A DNA stretch of 64,000 nucleotides from JAKVCB01 sp963578605 (GTDB lineage Bacteria; Planctomycetota; Planctomycetia; Pirellulales; Lacipirellulaceae). The position numbers were made by a program, and so were the translations under genes. The notes beneath the pieces were generated by a model. That model had not been told where the DNA came from. It searched no databases and worked only from the letters and a program-made list of their open reading frames with translations. The stretch lies in contig CAUZEA010000019.1 in the NCBI GenBank assembly GCA_963578605.1, positions 5,105 through 69,104 of the forward strand, given 5' to 3'. The first letter of the stretch is position 1. The number at the start of each line of letters is the position of its first letter. This document shows positions 46,133 through 56,400 of the stretch, piece after piece.

Positions 46133-47289
46133 TCCATCCCTTTGGCCAACTTGAAAACCGATCGCAGAGCGGCTTCACACTGGTGGAGTTGCTGGTGACG
46201 CTCTCGATCATTGGGATCCTGGCGACGGCCATGTTGGGGGTGGCCTCGGTGGCTGGTGACACGGCGCGGAAAGCCAAAACGCGGCACACGATTTCGCGGC
46301 TACACACGCTCTTGATGGAACAGTACGACTCCTACAAAACAAGGCGCGTGCCTTTGCAGGATGTGATTCGTAAACGGATCGATAAGGAAGTTGATTCTCC
46401 TCAAAATCGCGGTAAAGCCCTGGCCAATGCCCGCCTGTTTGCGCTGCGGGAGCTGATGCTAATGGAACTGCCCGATCGCTGGAGCGATATCGCGCTAAGC
46501 CCGGTGACCGACGAACTCTTAAACGACATACGCCAAGGCTCCGCAACCCCCGTACGCGACGACCCAAACACCAACCCGAAAGCCCCCCGATATCTCGAGG
46601 ACCGACCAGGGCTGTCAGAAGTCTATTATCGGCGACTAAAACAAATTACCAATCGCACTACGGACTCCAAGCGCGTTCTCCAAAATCAAGGGGCTGAGTG
46701 TCTCTACATGGTAATCACACTGGCAACCGGTGATGGTGAAGCCCGCTCGTTCTTTGGCGAAAGCTCAATCGGCGATGTTGACGAGGATGGTGCCCCGGAG
46801 TTTCTCGACGGGTGGGGAAACCCGATTAGTTTTTTGCGGTGGGCCCCCGGGGTTGAATCGGATGCACAATTGAACGCCAACGCGCTTGGCAATCCGAACA
46901 ATGACGCCTGGAAAGTAGCCGCCGCTGGAGACCACGATCCGTTCGATATGTATCGTCGAGAATCGACAGCGTTTCGCACGATGCCCTTGATTTTTTCCAG
47001 TGGGCCTGATGAGGTTTACGGAATTTTCACGAGTGGCGGGGCACACGATTCGGAGATTTCTACCACCGCCTCGCCGCTGGTCTGGTGCAACAACAGCTCA
47101 TTCTTTGTCCAAAACTCAGCTCCCTTCATCGGCCCGATTCTTTCGCCCTTCCAACCCACCGGGAATGGTTCCGCCAGCGACTATTACCTGGGAACAAGCA
47201 TCAAGCTCGTTGAAGAAACCATTCAGCGCGACGAAACCGCCAGCTACGCCACCGACAACATCCACAATCATCTGATTGCAGGCCAGTAA
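46129..47289 (+). CDS. Type II/IV prepilin-like protein 2
   Basis: A 386-residue pseudopilin. The short leader ends ENRSQSG, cleaved before FTLVELLVTLSIIGILATAML. The Gly and Glu5 of the standard motif are present. The long helix continues as KAKTRHTISRLHTLLMEQYD. The rest (with VDEDGAPEFLDGWGNPISF) is a globular domain found in planctomycete pseudopilins but without known function. It overlaps the preceding gene by 4 bp and is followed after 9 bp by the next prepilin. Confidence 0.83.
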   Translation: MIHPFGQLENRSQSGFTLVELLVTLSIIGILATAMLGVASVAGDTARKAKTRHTISRLHTLLMEQYDSYKTRRVPLQDVIRKRIDKEVDSPQNRGKALANARLFALRELMLMELPDRWSDIALSPVTDELLNDIRQGSATPVRDDPNTNPKAPRYLEDRPGLSEVYYRRLKQITNRTTDSKRVLQNQGAECLYMVITLATGDGEARSFFGESSIGDVDEDGAPEFLDGWGNPISFLRWAPGVESDAQLNANALGNPNNDAWKVAAAGDHDPFDMYRRESTAFRTMPLIFSSGPDEVYGIFTSGGAHDSEISTTASPLVWCNNSSFFVQNSAPFIGPILSPFQPTGNGSASDYYLGTSIKLVEETIQRDETASYATDNIHNHLIAGQ

Positions 47290-47298
47290 CAGCCACCC

Positions 47299-48735
47299 AT
47301 GACGTACGTCACCCAGCCACAGTGTGAACTGACAGCCAGGCAATCATTCCGCCTGCCGACTGGCTGTACGTGCATTTCCCGCACTGGGATAACCCTGATT
47401 GAACTGTTGATTGTGATTGTGATCCTCACCACGTTGGTGGCGGCCGCCATCCCGATCCTCTCCCCATCGAGCAACGAACGCCGTATTCGGGAGGCCTCGC
47501 GGGCAATTAACACCTACATCACCGCGGCCCAAACCAAGGCGATGGAGCTCCGCCGACCGGTTGGCGTGGCCCTTAAGAAGCTCTCGGCAGATACGGGCAA
47601 TGCCGACGACAAAGGGGTTTGCCTGGAGCTCTACCAGGTTGAGCAGCCACCGGCGTTTTCCGGGTTCGACGAAACCTCGGCCGTGCGGATTTCGCTCGAT
47701 CAGGCCACACCCAATCAGGTACGCATACAATTTGTCCGCCGCGGGAATATGGACAAACGTAAGCAAGACCAACTGCCTGACGGTTGGGATCGGGATGAAA
47801 TTCCTCCCGGTGTCTTCCGCTGGGGAGACAGGATCAAGGTTGCAGGGAACCTCTATCGGTTTTCAGATACGACCCCGGACCTTGATCCTTCGGGATTCTA
47901 CCAGGCGAATAGTGGCGAGCCTGACGGTGTGTTGTTTGCACAAGTGGAAAATGACTCTGGTCAGATGCGCAGTTTCGTATTCGACCACACAGGATATTTG
48001 GTGAAGCTGCAATTGCTAACTATGAACGGTGTCCCGAGGTTGACGCTGATCCGTTACGGAGTGGATACACAAATAACAGGGCAGCCGCCGCCGCCATTCT
48101 GGACGACTCCCACAAGTTACAAAATACTGCGTCAGCCAAGCCCTACCTCGGCCGAACCGTACCAACTCCCTGAAGGCATTGCCATCGACCTACGGGCTTC
48201 GGGCGACTCGCGCGACGTTTATCACAATGCCGAACATCAGCAGTCGGAAGACCGCAACAACAACCACACGCCAATTATGATCATGTTCACCCCCGAAGGA
48301 ACGGTGCATCGCGTGGTGCTGAATGTGGGTCCCGACCTCTCTGACCTCTCTGGGTTTTCCGACGAAATCATTAGCGATCCGGTCGTTTCTTCAATCTTCC
48401 TCTTGATAGGACCTCGCGAAAATATTCCTGTCACCCAGTTAACCAGCGACAACACGCTCAAGCAGGTCGGCATAAACCAGCTGACGAACACCGAGCTGGA
48501 AGAACTCAAAACATCGATCAATTGGCTAAACCCAGAAAGTCGCTGGGTTACGATCGGGGCCCAGTCGGGACGCGTCGTATCGACCGAAAATGCGTTTGTC
48601 GATCCAAGTGCAGTACTCGCTGTGGCCACAACCGGCAACAACCCGATCCCCGAAAGCTCGCAGCAACTGCGATACCTGCAGATCCATGCGGCCCGAGAGT
48701 TCGCCCGCGAAATGACCCAATCGGGAGACCTGTAA
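47299..48735 (+). CDS. Type II/IV prepilin-like protein 3 (GspH-like)
   Basis: A 478-residue pseudopilin. A ~30-residue leader ends CTCISRTG, cleaved before ITLIELLIVIVILTTLVAAA. A GspH-like feature is the early strand and helix EASRAINTYITAAQTKAMEL. The C-terminal ~300 residues are beta-rich and hypothetical. Minor pseudopilins start fibre assembly at the tip. Spacing of 9 bp to the preceding prepilin gene indicates one operon. Confidence 0.8.
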   Translation: MTYVTQPQCELTARQSFRLPTGCTCISRTGITLIELLIVIVILTTLVAAAIPILSPSSNERRIREASRAINTYITAAQTKAMELRRPVGVALKKLSADTGNADDKGVCLELYQVEQPPAFSGFDETSAVRISLDQATPNQVRIQFVRRGNMDKRKQDQLPDGWDRDEIPPGVFRWGDRIKVAGNLYRFSDTTPDLDPSGFYQANSGEPDGVLFAQVENDSGQMRSFVFDHTGYLVKLQLLTMNGVPRLTLIRYGVDTQITGQPPPPFWTTPTSYKILRQPSPTSAEPYQLPEGIAIDLRASGDSRDVYHNAEHQQSEDRNNNHTPIMIMFTPEGTVHRVVLNVGPDLSDLSGFSDEIISDPVVSSIFLLIGPRENIPVTQLTSDNTLKQVGINQLTNTELEELKTSINWLNPESRWVTIGAQSGRVVSTENAFVDPSAVLAVATTGNNPIPESSQQLRYLQIHAAREFAREMTQSGDL

Positions 48736-48879
48736 TTTAAGGACACACCAATTCCGTAAAAGACAGATCCGTAAAAAACAGAACCGTGGAGCATAGCCCG
48801 TGGTAGCCAGCCACAAGGTGTTGGTCTCCAAAAAAAGAGAAGGGCTTCGAGGTCAGGGGCAAAACTGACCGAAAGGAAC

Positions 48880-50325
48880 ATGACGATGAGAGCCACAACC
48901 ATTACCAACCACGACTGGCGTTACCGTTTTTCCTCAGGCAGGCGGCAGGCAACCTCAGCAGGGTGGTCCCTGTTGACGACCGGTGCGGCAGGTTTTGACC
49001 CAGCCCCCAGGCACCGGTGTGCCATCACGCTGATCGAGGTACTCATTTCAATGGGCATCTTGACGATTGGCCTGTTGAGTGTGGCAGCCCTGTTTCCCGT
49101 CGGCGGCTATTACATGCGTCAGGGCGAGATTGCAGACCGCGGAGCAGCCATTGCCCAGGCAGCGTTTGCCGATGTGGTCGCCCGGGGAATGCTTAAGGCC
49201 GAATCGTGGCAAATGTGGGAAAAAGAGAAGGATACATTCGATCAAGTGAGACCGCAGTTCGTGGCAGCGGCGCCCACCAGAAGAGACTCGTTTACCCGCC
49301 CCGTTACCAGTTCGATTCGGATCATGCTGCAGGAAAAAAGGAAGGATCTAATCGAGCAAGCGATCGGATCGACATTTGTCCTCGATCCGCTAGGGGCCGC
49401 CAGCGTATCGGTCAGTTCTCCGCACCAATGGCTTGAACGAGCAAGCAAGTTTCCGGCAACCACGTACAAAAGACCGGGCAGTGCCCCGGAATGGCAACCG
49501 TGGGGTGATACCTGGCCCGTGCGGCGGATCACCACGGCCGGACTTACCTCGGACATTTTTCCCTCAACACTTGCCGACTCGTTGCTCTCCTCGCACGACG
49601 ACCTGGTGACCGAGCCACCCGGCACAAGCAATTCGGCTGGAATTCAGCAATGGGAATCTACAGCGTCTGGTCCGCTCAAGCGGAGCTGGAAGGGCGATTA
49701 TTCCTGGATCGTCACGATTTGTCCCTCCAATCCCGAAGCCCGTGATGCTATTGGCCTGGATCCCTCAGCCCATAAATACCACATTTCGGTCGTGGTATTT
49801 CACAAACGTGTGGTGGCAACCAGCACACCACAAAGTGTGGACGATGCATTTGAAAATTTGAGCACCTTGACCGAAGGCGAACGTGTGGCACGCGGGCGCA
49901 TTCTATCTCGTAGCAGCGGGGGAGGAGAAATCATCCTAGAACGACTTGCAGGCGATGGTTTTCCACCGGACCAGAAAATATTCGTCGATGTAAAACCAGG
50001 CCAATGGCTGATGCTCTCGGGCCCACATCCCAGCAGTCCGCTCCAACGGCCGATGTTCTTTTCGCGCTGGTACCGCGTCCTGGCGGTGGAGGGAAAAAAC
50101 ACACAACTCAATGCTGACGGGAGTGTGAATTTGTCGCCCAGTAATCGCGACCCGGAGCGGCGTCTGGTCACTTTGCGGGGACCCGCTTGGCTGTGGGATC
50201 AGGCCACCGACATGGACGATAATACTTTGCTCTCCAACGATCTTCGTGTGGGAATTTTTCCAAGTGCTGTAGCAGTCCACAGCCGCACGATGCGGCTGGA
50301 AAGCGGCGTCGGGAACAACCAGTAA
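48880..50325 (+). CDS. Type II/IV prepilin-like protein 4 (PilV/GspI-like)
   Basis: A 481-residue protein with a long leader (~50 residues) ending RHRCA before ITLIEVLISMGILTIGLLSV. The residue before the site is Ala. A helix follows (GEIADRGAAIAQAAFADVV). The ATG at 48880 follows GAAAGGA; a second ATG at 48886 is in frame. ITLIEVLISM is typical of PilV/GspI minor pilins. The C-terminal domain is not recognised. The gap before it (48736-48879) has an imperfect short duplication (ccgtaaaa units) and no gene. Confidence 0.78.
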   Translation: MTMRATTITNHDWRYRFSSGRRQATSAGWSLLTTGAAGFDPAPRHRCAITLIEVLISMGILTIGLLSVAALFPVGGYYMRQGEIADRGAAIAQAAFADVVARGMLKAESWQMWEKEKDTFDQVRPQFVAAAPTRRDSFTRPVTSSIRIMLQEKRKDLIEQAIGSTFVLDPLGAASVSVSSPHQWLERASKFPATTYKRPGSAPEWQPWGDTWPVRRITTAGLTSDIFPSTLADSLLSSHDDLVTEPPGTSNSAGIQQWESTASGPLKRSWKGDYSWIVTICPSNPEARDAIGLDPSAHKYHISVVVFHKRVVATSTPQSVDDAFENLSTLTEGERVARGRILSRSSGGGEIILERLAGDGFPPDQKIFVDVKPGQWLMLSGPHPSSPLQRPMFFSRWYRVLAVEGKNTQLNADGSVNLSPSNRDPERRLVTLRGPAWLWDQATDMDDNTLLSNDLRVGIFPSAVAVHSRTMRLESGVGNNQ

Positions 50326-50411
50326 AGAAACGACCAACGGCTTACGATATCGCTGTAAGTCGTCAACAGGCCAGAACTGCCGGGGCGCAAATAGCAAGAA
50401 CGAGACTCCCA

Positions 50412-53400
50412 ATGACTTATCGCCAACAAAACCAAATCCTCCGCCGTCGCCGTGCGGCTCGTCGCCAACAGCGGCACCGCCGCGGCGTGTTGCTGCTGGT
50501 CGTACTGAGCATGCTGGTGTTGTTCATGATGATCGGTACTGCGTTTCTCATGACCAGCGACATGTATCGCAAGGGTTCCAAAGCAGCTGCCAAGGAGGGC
50601 CGCGTTGGCAACCCGCCCCGCGAACTGCTCGACCGGGCACTCTACCAGCTGTTGCGCGATACGAACAACCAGTTCTCGGTGGTTCGTTACCACAGCCTGC
50701 TCCGCGACCTGTATGGAACCGACGGTTTCGAGGCCACCGTTTACCGGCCAGGGACTGTGAACCTCTCAGCTGGCGCTGGCAATGTAGGCCAGGCAACGCG
50801 TTATGCGGGTGCCACGTCAGCCAAACCCTTCGGTCCAACCCAGGGGCAACTAATCGACATTTACATCCGGCCAGAGGTTTTAGCTGGGGGTACCGTGGCA
50901 GAACCATACCACGTCATCAAGCTCCAGCGCGACATCGATAACTTGCCCCAACTCCATAGATTGCCGCCATCGCCGCCATTGCCGCTGATTAATGGTTACT
51001 ACAACGGCACCCTATTGACATTCACCAGTGGGCCGGCCCGCGGACAATCGGCCCGTGTTGTGGAGTACACCTATGGGCCCATTGGCACTTCAAACGAATA
51101 TTTATACCGGTTGCGAATTATGGCAATCCCCCGCTCGGATGGTCAAAATTTGGAAATAGACTCGAATCGCAGCCCCGAAATCATGGACCTCGTAAAAACT
51201 GCTCCTGACCTTGATGGCTTAATTCGTGGCCATTCTTTTATTGTTAACGGCAGGCCCTACAACGGGACCGGTGTGGGATACAACCCGACTGCGGCAGCTG
51301 GCATGCCACGGCTCTCAATGCTAGACGCAAGATTCAGTCCTCTCTACTATGTCCCGGTTGCTCTCGCTCCTAACGCCGTCACCTACAATGGTGCGGCAAC
51401 TACTCTCGGCGTCCCCGCCACTGAGTTTTATTTTCCCGGCTCAGGCGGCTGTGATGAATCATACGACGCACCCGATTTCCAGAACATGTTCCTGGCCCAC
51501 GAAACGGTCATGCCGGTGGCACAGGGTACCTGGCGGGATGCCAACGAACAGCGGCATAGCATGAATAGTTTTGTCCCCGCCCAATTTTACCGGTTCGATT
51601 TGGAAAATGTGCCGATCCCATCGTTCCACCGGATGGCGCTGATCAACTATTGGTACACGCGCCTGGCTCAAGAGATTGCCGGCGGCAATAACGTCACTAA
51701 CGACCACATACAGGCCGTGCTCCATCCGTACGATGCCAACGGCACCCCGCATTCCGCCTTATCGCCGGAACAAGCTGCCAGGATTACGGCCCTCAAACGT
51801 AAAATCCTGATGCGCCCCCTCCAGGAAGACCATCCCGACTTTGACGGCAGTAATCCCCAGTCTCGCAACACTCCCAGTTGGGAAATCGTGGGCCCGTGGG
51901 ATGTCGATAACGATAACGACGGCGTTCCCGACAGTGTGTTTGTCGACCTGGGCGACCCGGTCCAGCAGGCCGAAGATGGCACACTCTACAAGCCGCTCTA
52001 CGCGATCAAAATTATCGACCTCGACAGCCGGCTCAATGTTAATGCCCATGGTACGGCCGAGCACGTGGTACCCCCTGTTTTTGATCAATTCGCCAATGTG
52101 CTGGCCGGAACACCGCCAACCGATCCAGCAGATCCTGTCTCCAATGATCAAATGCCTCATGGCATCGGTTATGGCACACCGGAGATCTCGCTGCGACCTG
52201 TCTTTCCGGCCCCCTACAACCAGGTCCCCGGCAATCGTGTCGAGGGATTTTTGAGCAACGGCGATCGCAATCCCGCCGTGCAAATCGATGACTACGCGGC
52301 GCTGTTGGTGGGACGCATCACGGCCGATGGCCTGACCATTGGTGGTCGTTATGGATTCTTTGACCCATCCTTGCCCGCCTTTCAGGCGACACCGGGCATC
52401 AATTATCAATACGCGGTGAACAACAATAGCATCACTGGAGACAATGCGCGGCCAGACCCGCTGGCCCAGCTAAAGTTTTTTGATTACCCACTTTCGATCC
52501 TTGACTCTCCAAGGTCTTTTGGATCTCCGCCCGATGTGATGGGCCGCTACGCAAGTGGGCTTAATCATTACGGTCAACCCGTAAGAGAACTATATTTTGA
52601 CAGCAATCCAAATGTGCCTCAGGCTCCCAACCACCTGCTGGCCAATTCCCCCTACGAACTGAACCTGAACCATACCTCGCGGCGTGGCGTTTGGGACCTG
52701 CCGCAACACGAGAGTTTTTCCGCAACATCAGATCTGGCAACCGCAAGCACGCTCGCCAGCGATGACGCCCCCTTTGCCACGGCTGAACTCGAACGCATTC
52801 TGCGGGCCTATGATGCCGATGCAGGCACCATTCCCAGCCGTTTGTGGGAAGTAGTCGATGCGTTCGATCCGAACAAGCTCATCTATAACAGCCAAATCTC
52901 CAGCAGCACGGCTGCGCAGGCGGTGGCCCAGCAGCAGGCCGCGATCAATCGCCGGCTGGTAACGACCGATAGCCACGACCTGCCGGTACCGGGTGGCAAT
53001 ATGGGGACCCGACTGGTGCTGGGTGCCGATGGCATCCGTGGACCGAATCCCCAGACGGGTATCAATGACGATTATGAAAATCTGATGAATCAATCTGTAC
53101 CGATGGGGGCCGGGATTCTCGACCTGCTCCAATACCGGATGCAGTATGAACGTTTTCGGCGAGGCCTACCTCGTCTAACACTCTTGCAGCTCGATGCGTT
53201 ATCACAGAACCTGCTGGCCCCTGAAGTCGTGGCCGGGCATCGCATGGACATCAACCGCCCGTTTGGTAACGGGCAGGACGACAATAACAATGGGGTGGTA
53301 GACGAACCTCAAGAGGTTTTTTCTGGAGAGCGACTTTGGAACCCGAACGATTCCAGGGGATCACTTAGCTTAAGTACCGCCAGTAGCCAGCCGCGTCTGG

Positions 53401-56400
53401 CGGCTCTGGCACAAACCGGCGGTGTCCCGTTTGACTATACGAACGGGGTCGATGTGGATGGAAAAAGAAGTGATGTCGACCACAACGGCGATGGGAATAT
53501 AGATCTGGTTGATGCTCAAATCGCCAACAAATTAGACGCGCAGCTGGCAAGGCAATTATATGCCCGGCACCTCTATGTACTGATGATGCTGCTGGTCGAT
53601 GAACAATACCTGGCAACCCCCGATATTATGGAGGACTCGGACCAACAAAACTCGCTCGTGTTGGCCAGCCCTAACGACAAGTTACTGGTCACGGCAACAC
53701 AAAAACTGATTGAACGTGAACTTCCTGGAGCCGATGGAAATCAAACGCTTCTCCTTGCTAATAAATGGGTCCTGCGCAAGCTGACCGCGAGGCGGATTGC
53801 CCAGTGGGCGATCAACTGTGCCGATTTTCGCGATCCCGACGCGATCATGACCCCGTTTGAATATGATGAAAATCCATTCGATGGCTGGGGAGTAACCATC
53901 GAAATAAACGGTAGCGAAATCATCGTGCCAATTGACGGCAATGTTGAAACCAATGAGAACTGGGGGCTTGCAGAGGACCTGGGGCCTTCCTTTCCAACCT
54001 TCCCGTATTGGTACTGGCAGTTGCAACCCAATGGCAGCGCGCAGCGGGTTGAAAATCCCACACGGGGGCTCCCAGATTTCGACAGGAAACCAAATTTCGG
54101 GGGAACCACTTCCGACGCAACTGTCGAAAACGCAACTCGCGACGTGGTATGGGGGGCTGAACGGCCGGAACTTCTAATCACCGAAACGTTTGCCTACCAC
54201 GATCGCCGCTGCAGCGACGATGTGGGGGAGACAACCCCAGACAAATCAACAGATCTGCTCGATGGCAAAAATCACGATGTGCTGGAACCACCCGGTGCGG
54301 ATACCAATGATAAAATCGAGCCGGATGACGATCTCGACCAGCAGTACAAGCCTCGCGGCACCCTCTTCGTAGAGCTTTACAACCCGTGGGATACCGGCGG
54401 CCAGGTTCCAACTGAATTTTATGTCAATCCCAACACCGGGAAGCCTTATGTCAATCCCAACACAGAAAATCCGGATCCAGGGGTTCTGCTGGATCGACTC
54501 AGTAATGAAAGAACCCCAGACGGAGACCAGTCGCCCGTATGGCGCATGGTCGTTGTAAAAGACCCCTTGTCTGGCCGTCTGACCATTCAGAAGAATGCTG
54601 CCATCCAACCACGGTCATTCGATATCGACGGCCATGCAACGCCATCGATGCGCAATGCCGAACGACAAATTTACTTTCACCGTGACCCCGACAGGAACGC
54701 TGGCCTAAGCCTGCGCATCCCAAAGGTACCAGAACAAAAAGAACTTCCGGTACCCGGAAGGATACGGCGCGAGTGGCCAACCGTGGCGCAATACTTTGTT
54801 ACCAGCGACTACAAAAAAACACTGGCTCCAATCAAACCAGGCCGCTACGCCGTGATTGGCCCTTCGGGGATTCCCATGGTCAAAACTAAGGGAGAAAGAA
54901 ACCAGGAAGGAAGCGGTGACCGTTACAGGCCGGCGCCGCCAGTTGCGGGAGAAGATCCAACACACTTTGTAAACCCCATAAGCCGCCTGGTAACCACGGC
55001 AAATCAAGGCCGTCAACAACCTGACCGGGATCACACCGGCAACATGCAAGAAACCCGGCGGATCGAACTGATCCCTGACCCGAATCCAGACCGTCAGCAA
55101 TTGCTGGTAGGCGACAACGGTGGCCCGGAATTCGTGCCCGACCCGGCTACTGGCAACTATGTGAATGCCACTTCTGCAGAAGTGCTATTGCCGTGCGTTG
55201 CAATTCCGATTGAGGGTCTCAATATCTCCGAACCGGTCGAAGGTTACCCCAGCATTCTTTACCACCGGCTTTATTCACAGGTCCATCGCGAACCCTTTAC
55301 CTACGCTGCCTCGCGGCGCAATTGGACCCGACGGGGCAACCAAATACCGCTGAATCGCGACGGAGAATCGAAATACGAGCAATCTTATGACCGGCCCTTC
55401 GATATGGAATTTGACCTGGTACGAAACGGGACGGTCCCCAACTATCGGTCGCTCCATTTACAAAGGCTCGCCAATCCCCTTTTACCCTGGAATCCCCGCC
55501 CCTTTGATGAGTTGCCGATTATCAGCAGGGACCCACAGGACAACTCCCCGCAAAAAGACTTTATCCATCCAGACTACGATCCGCGTCTGCCGGTCAACCC
55601 TTACATGACCGTCGATTCGATGAGTGTTGATCTGACCGCTTTTAATGGGATGAACTCGTCACCTGCCACGTTGGAGACCTTCCCCACGGGTAAGGATCCT
55701 GATACCAATCAGCCGATCACCAACGCTGCTTTATTGCAGGGAGATTACCTGGCCCCTCTGTCAGCGGCGGAAGTTCTGGCCGCCCCCGACCATGTACTCA
55801 GTGCAGTCATTGACCTGTTACACGAAAACGGGGGTTTCACCGACAAACCTACGGTCTCCCGCTACCGCAGCTTGAGTCCGATTGAGAGAAAAGCTCATCT
55901 GGAACGGCTGGAGCGAAAGCGTAATGGCCATGTTGACTATCGCGGGGAACTCTTAGACTCCAATGACGGCCAGTGGGGATGGCACCGGCTGAAACGCTTC
56001 TTGCCCACCACGAGACAGATCAGTTATGAATCGAAAAGTGACCAGTTTATCGGCACGAAAACCGCAACATTCAAACAACGGATGCATCTAAAGTCACTCG
56101 AACGTGGGGCTCATCACTTGTGGCTGACCGAGAATAATACTGGCGATGCTGGAGAGAATGAGGGTTGGTACCTCGATCCAGAATGGGAACCGCGCCTGTT
56201 GTGGAAACAGGAGCGACCCAATGGCATGGTTGTATACGGCGATCCGACCAATCCAAAACGCGCCAGGAAATTTTCTGAACTCACCAATGTCCTGAATCGC
56301 GACTTGCTGCGCAATCGGATGTCCGATAATGAACTTACAGATAGGGAGCAAAACAGAAACGAACAAATTCTTAAAAAGCTGGTTGCGGATAACGGCGGCA

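Noticed and set aside
52012..52254. Long alternative frames inside the giant gene and elsewhere
   Set aside because: Many frames on both strands overlap strong genes and show no protein motifs; they come from the high G+C content.
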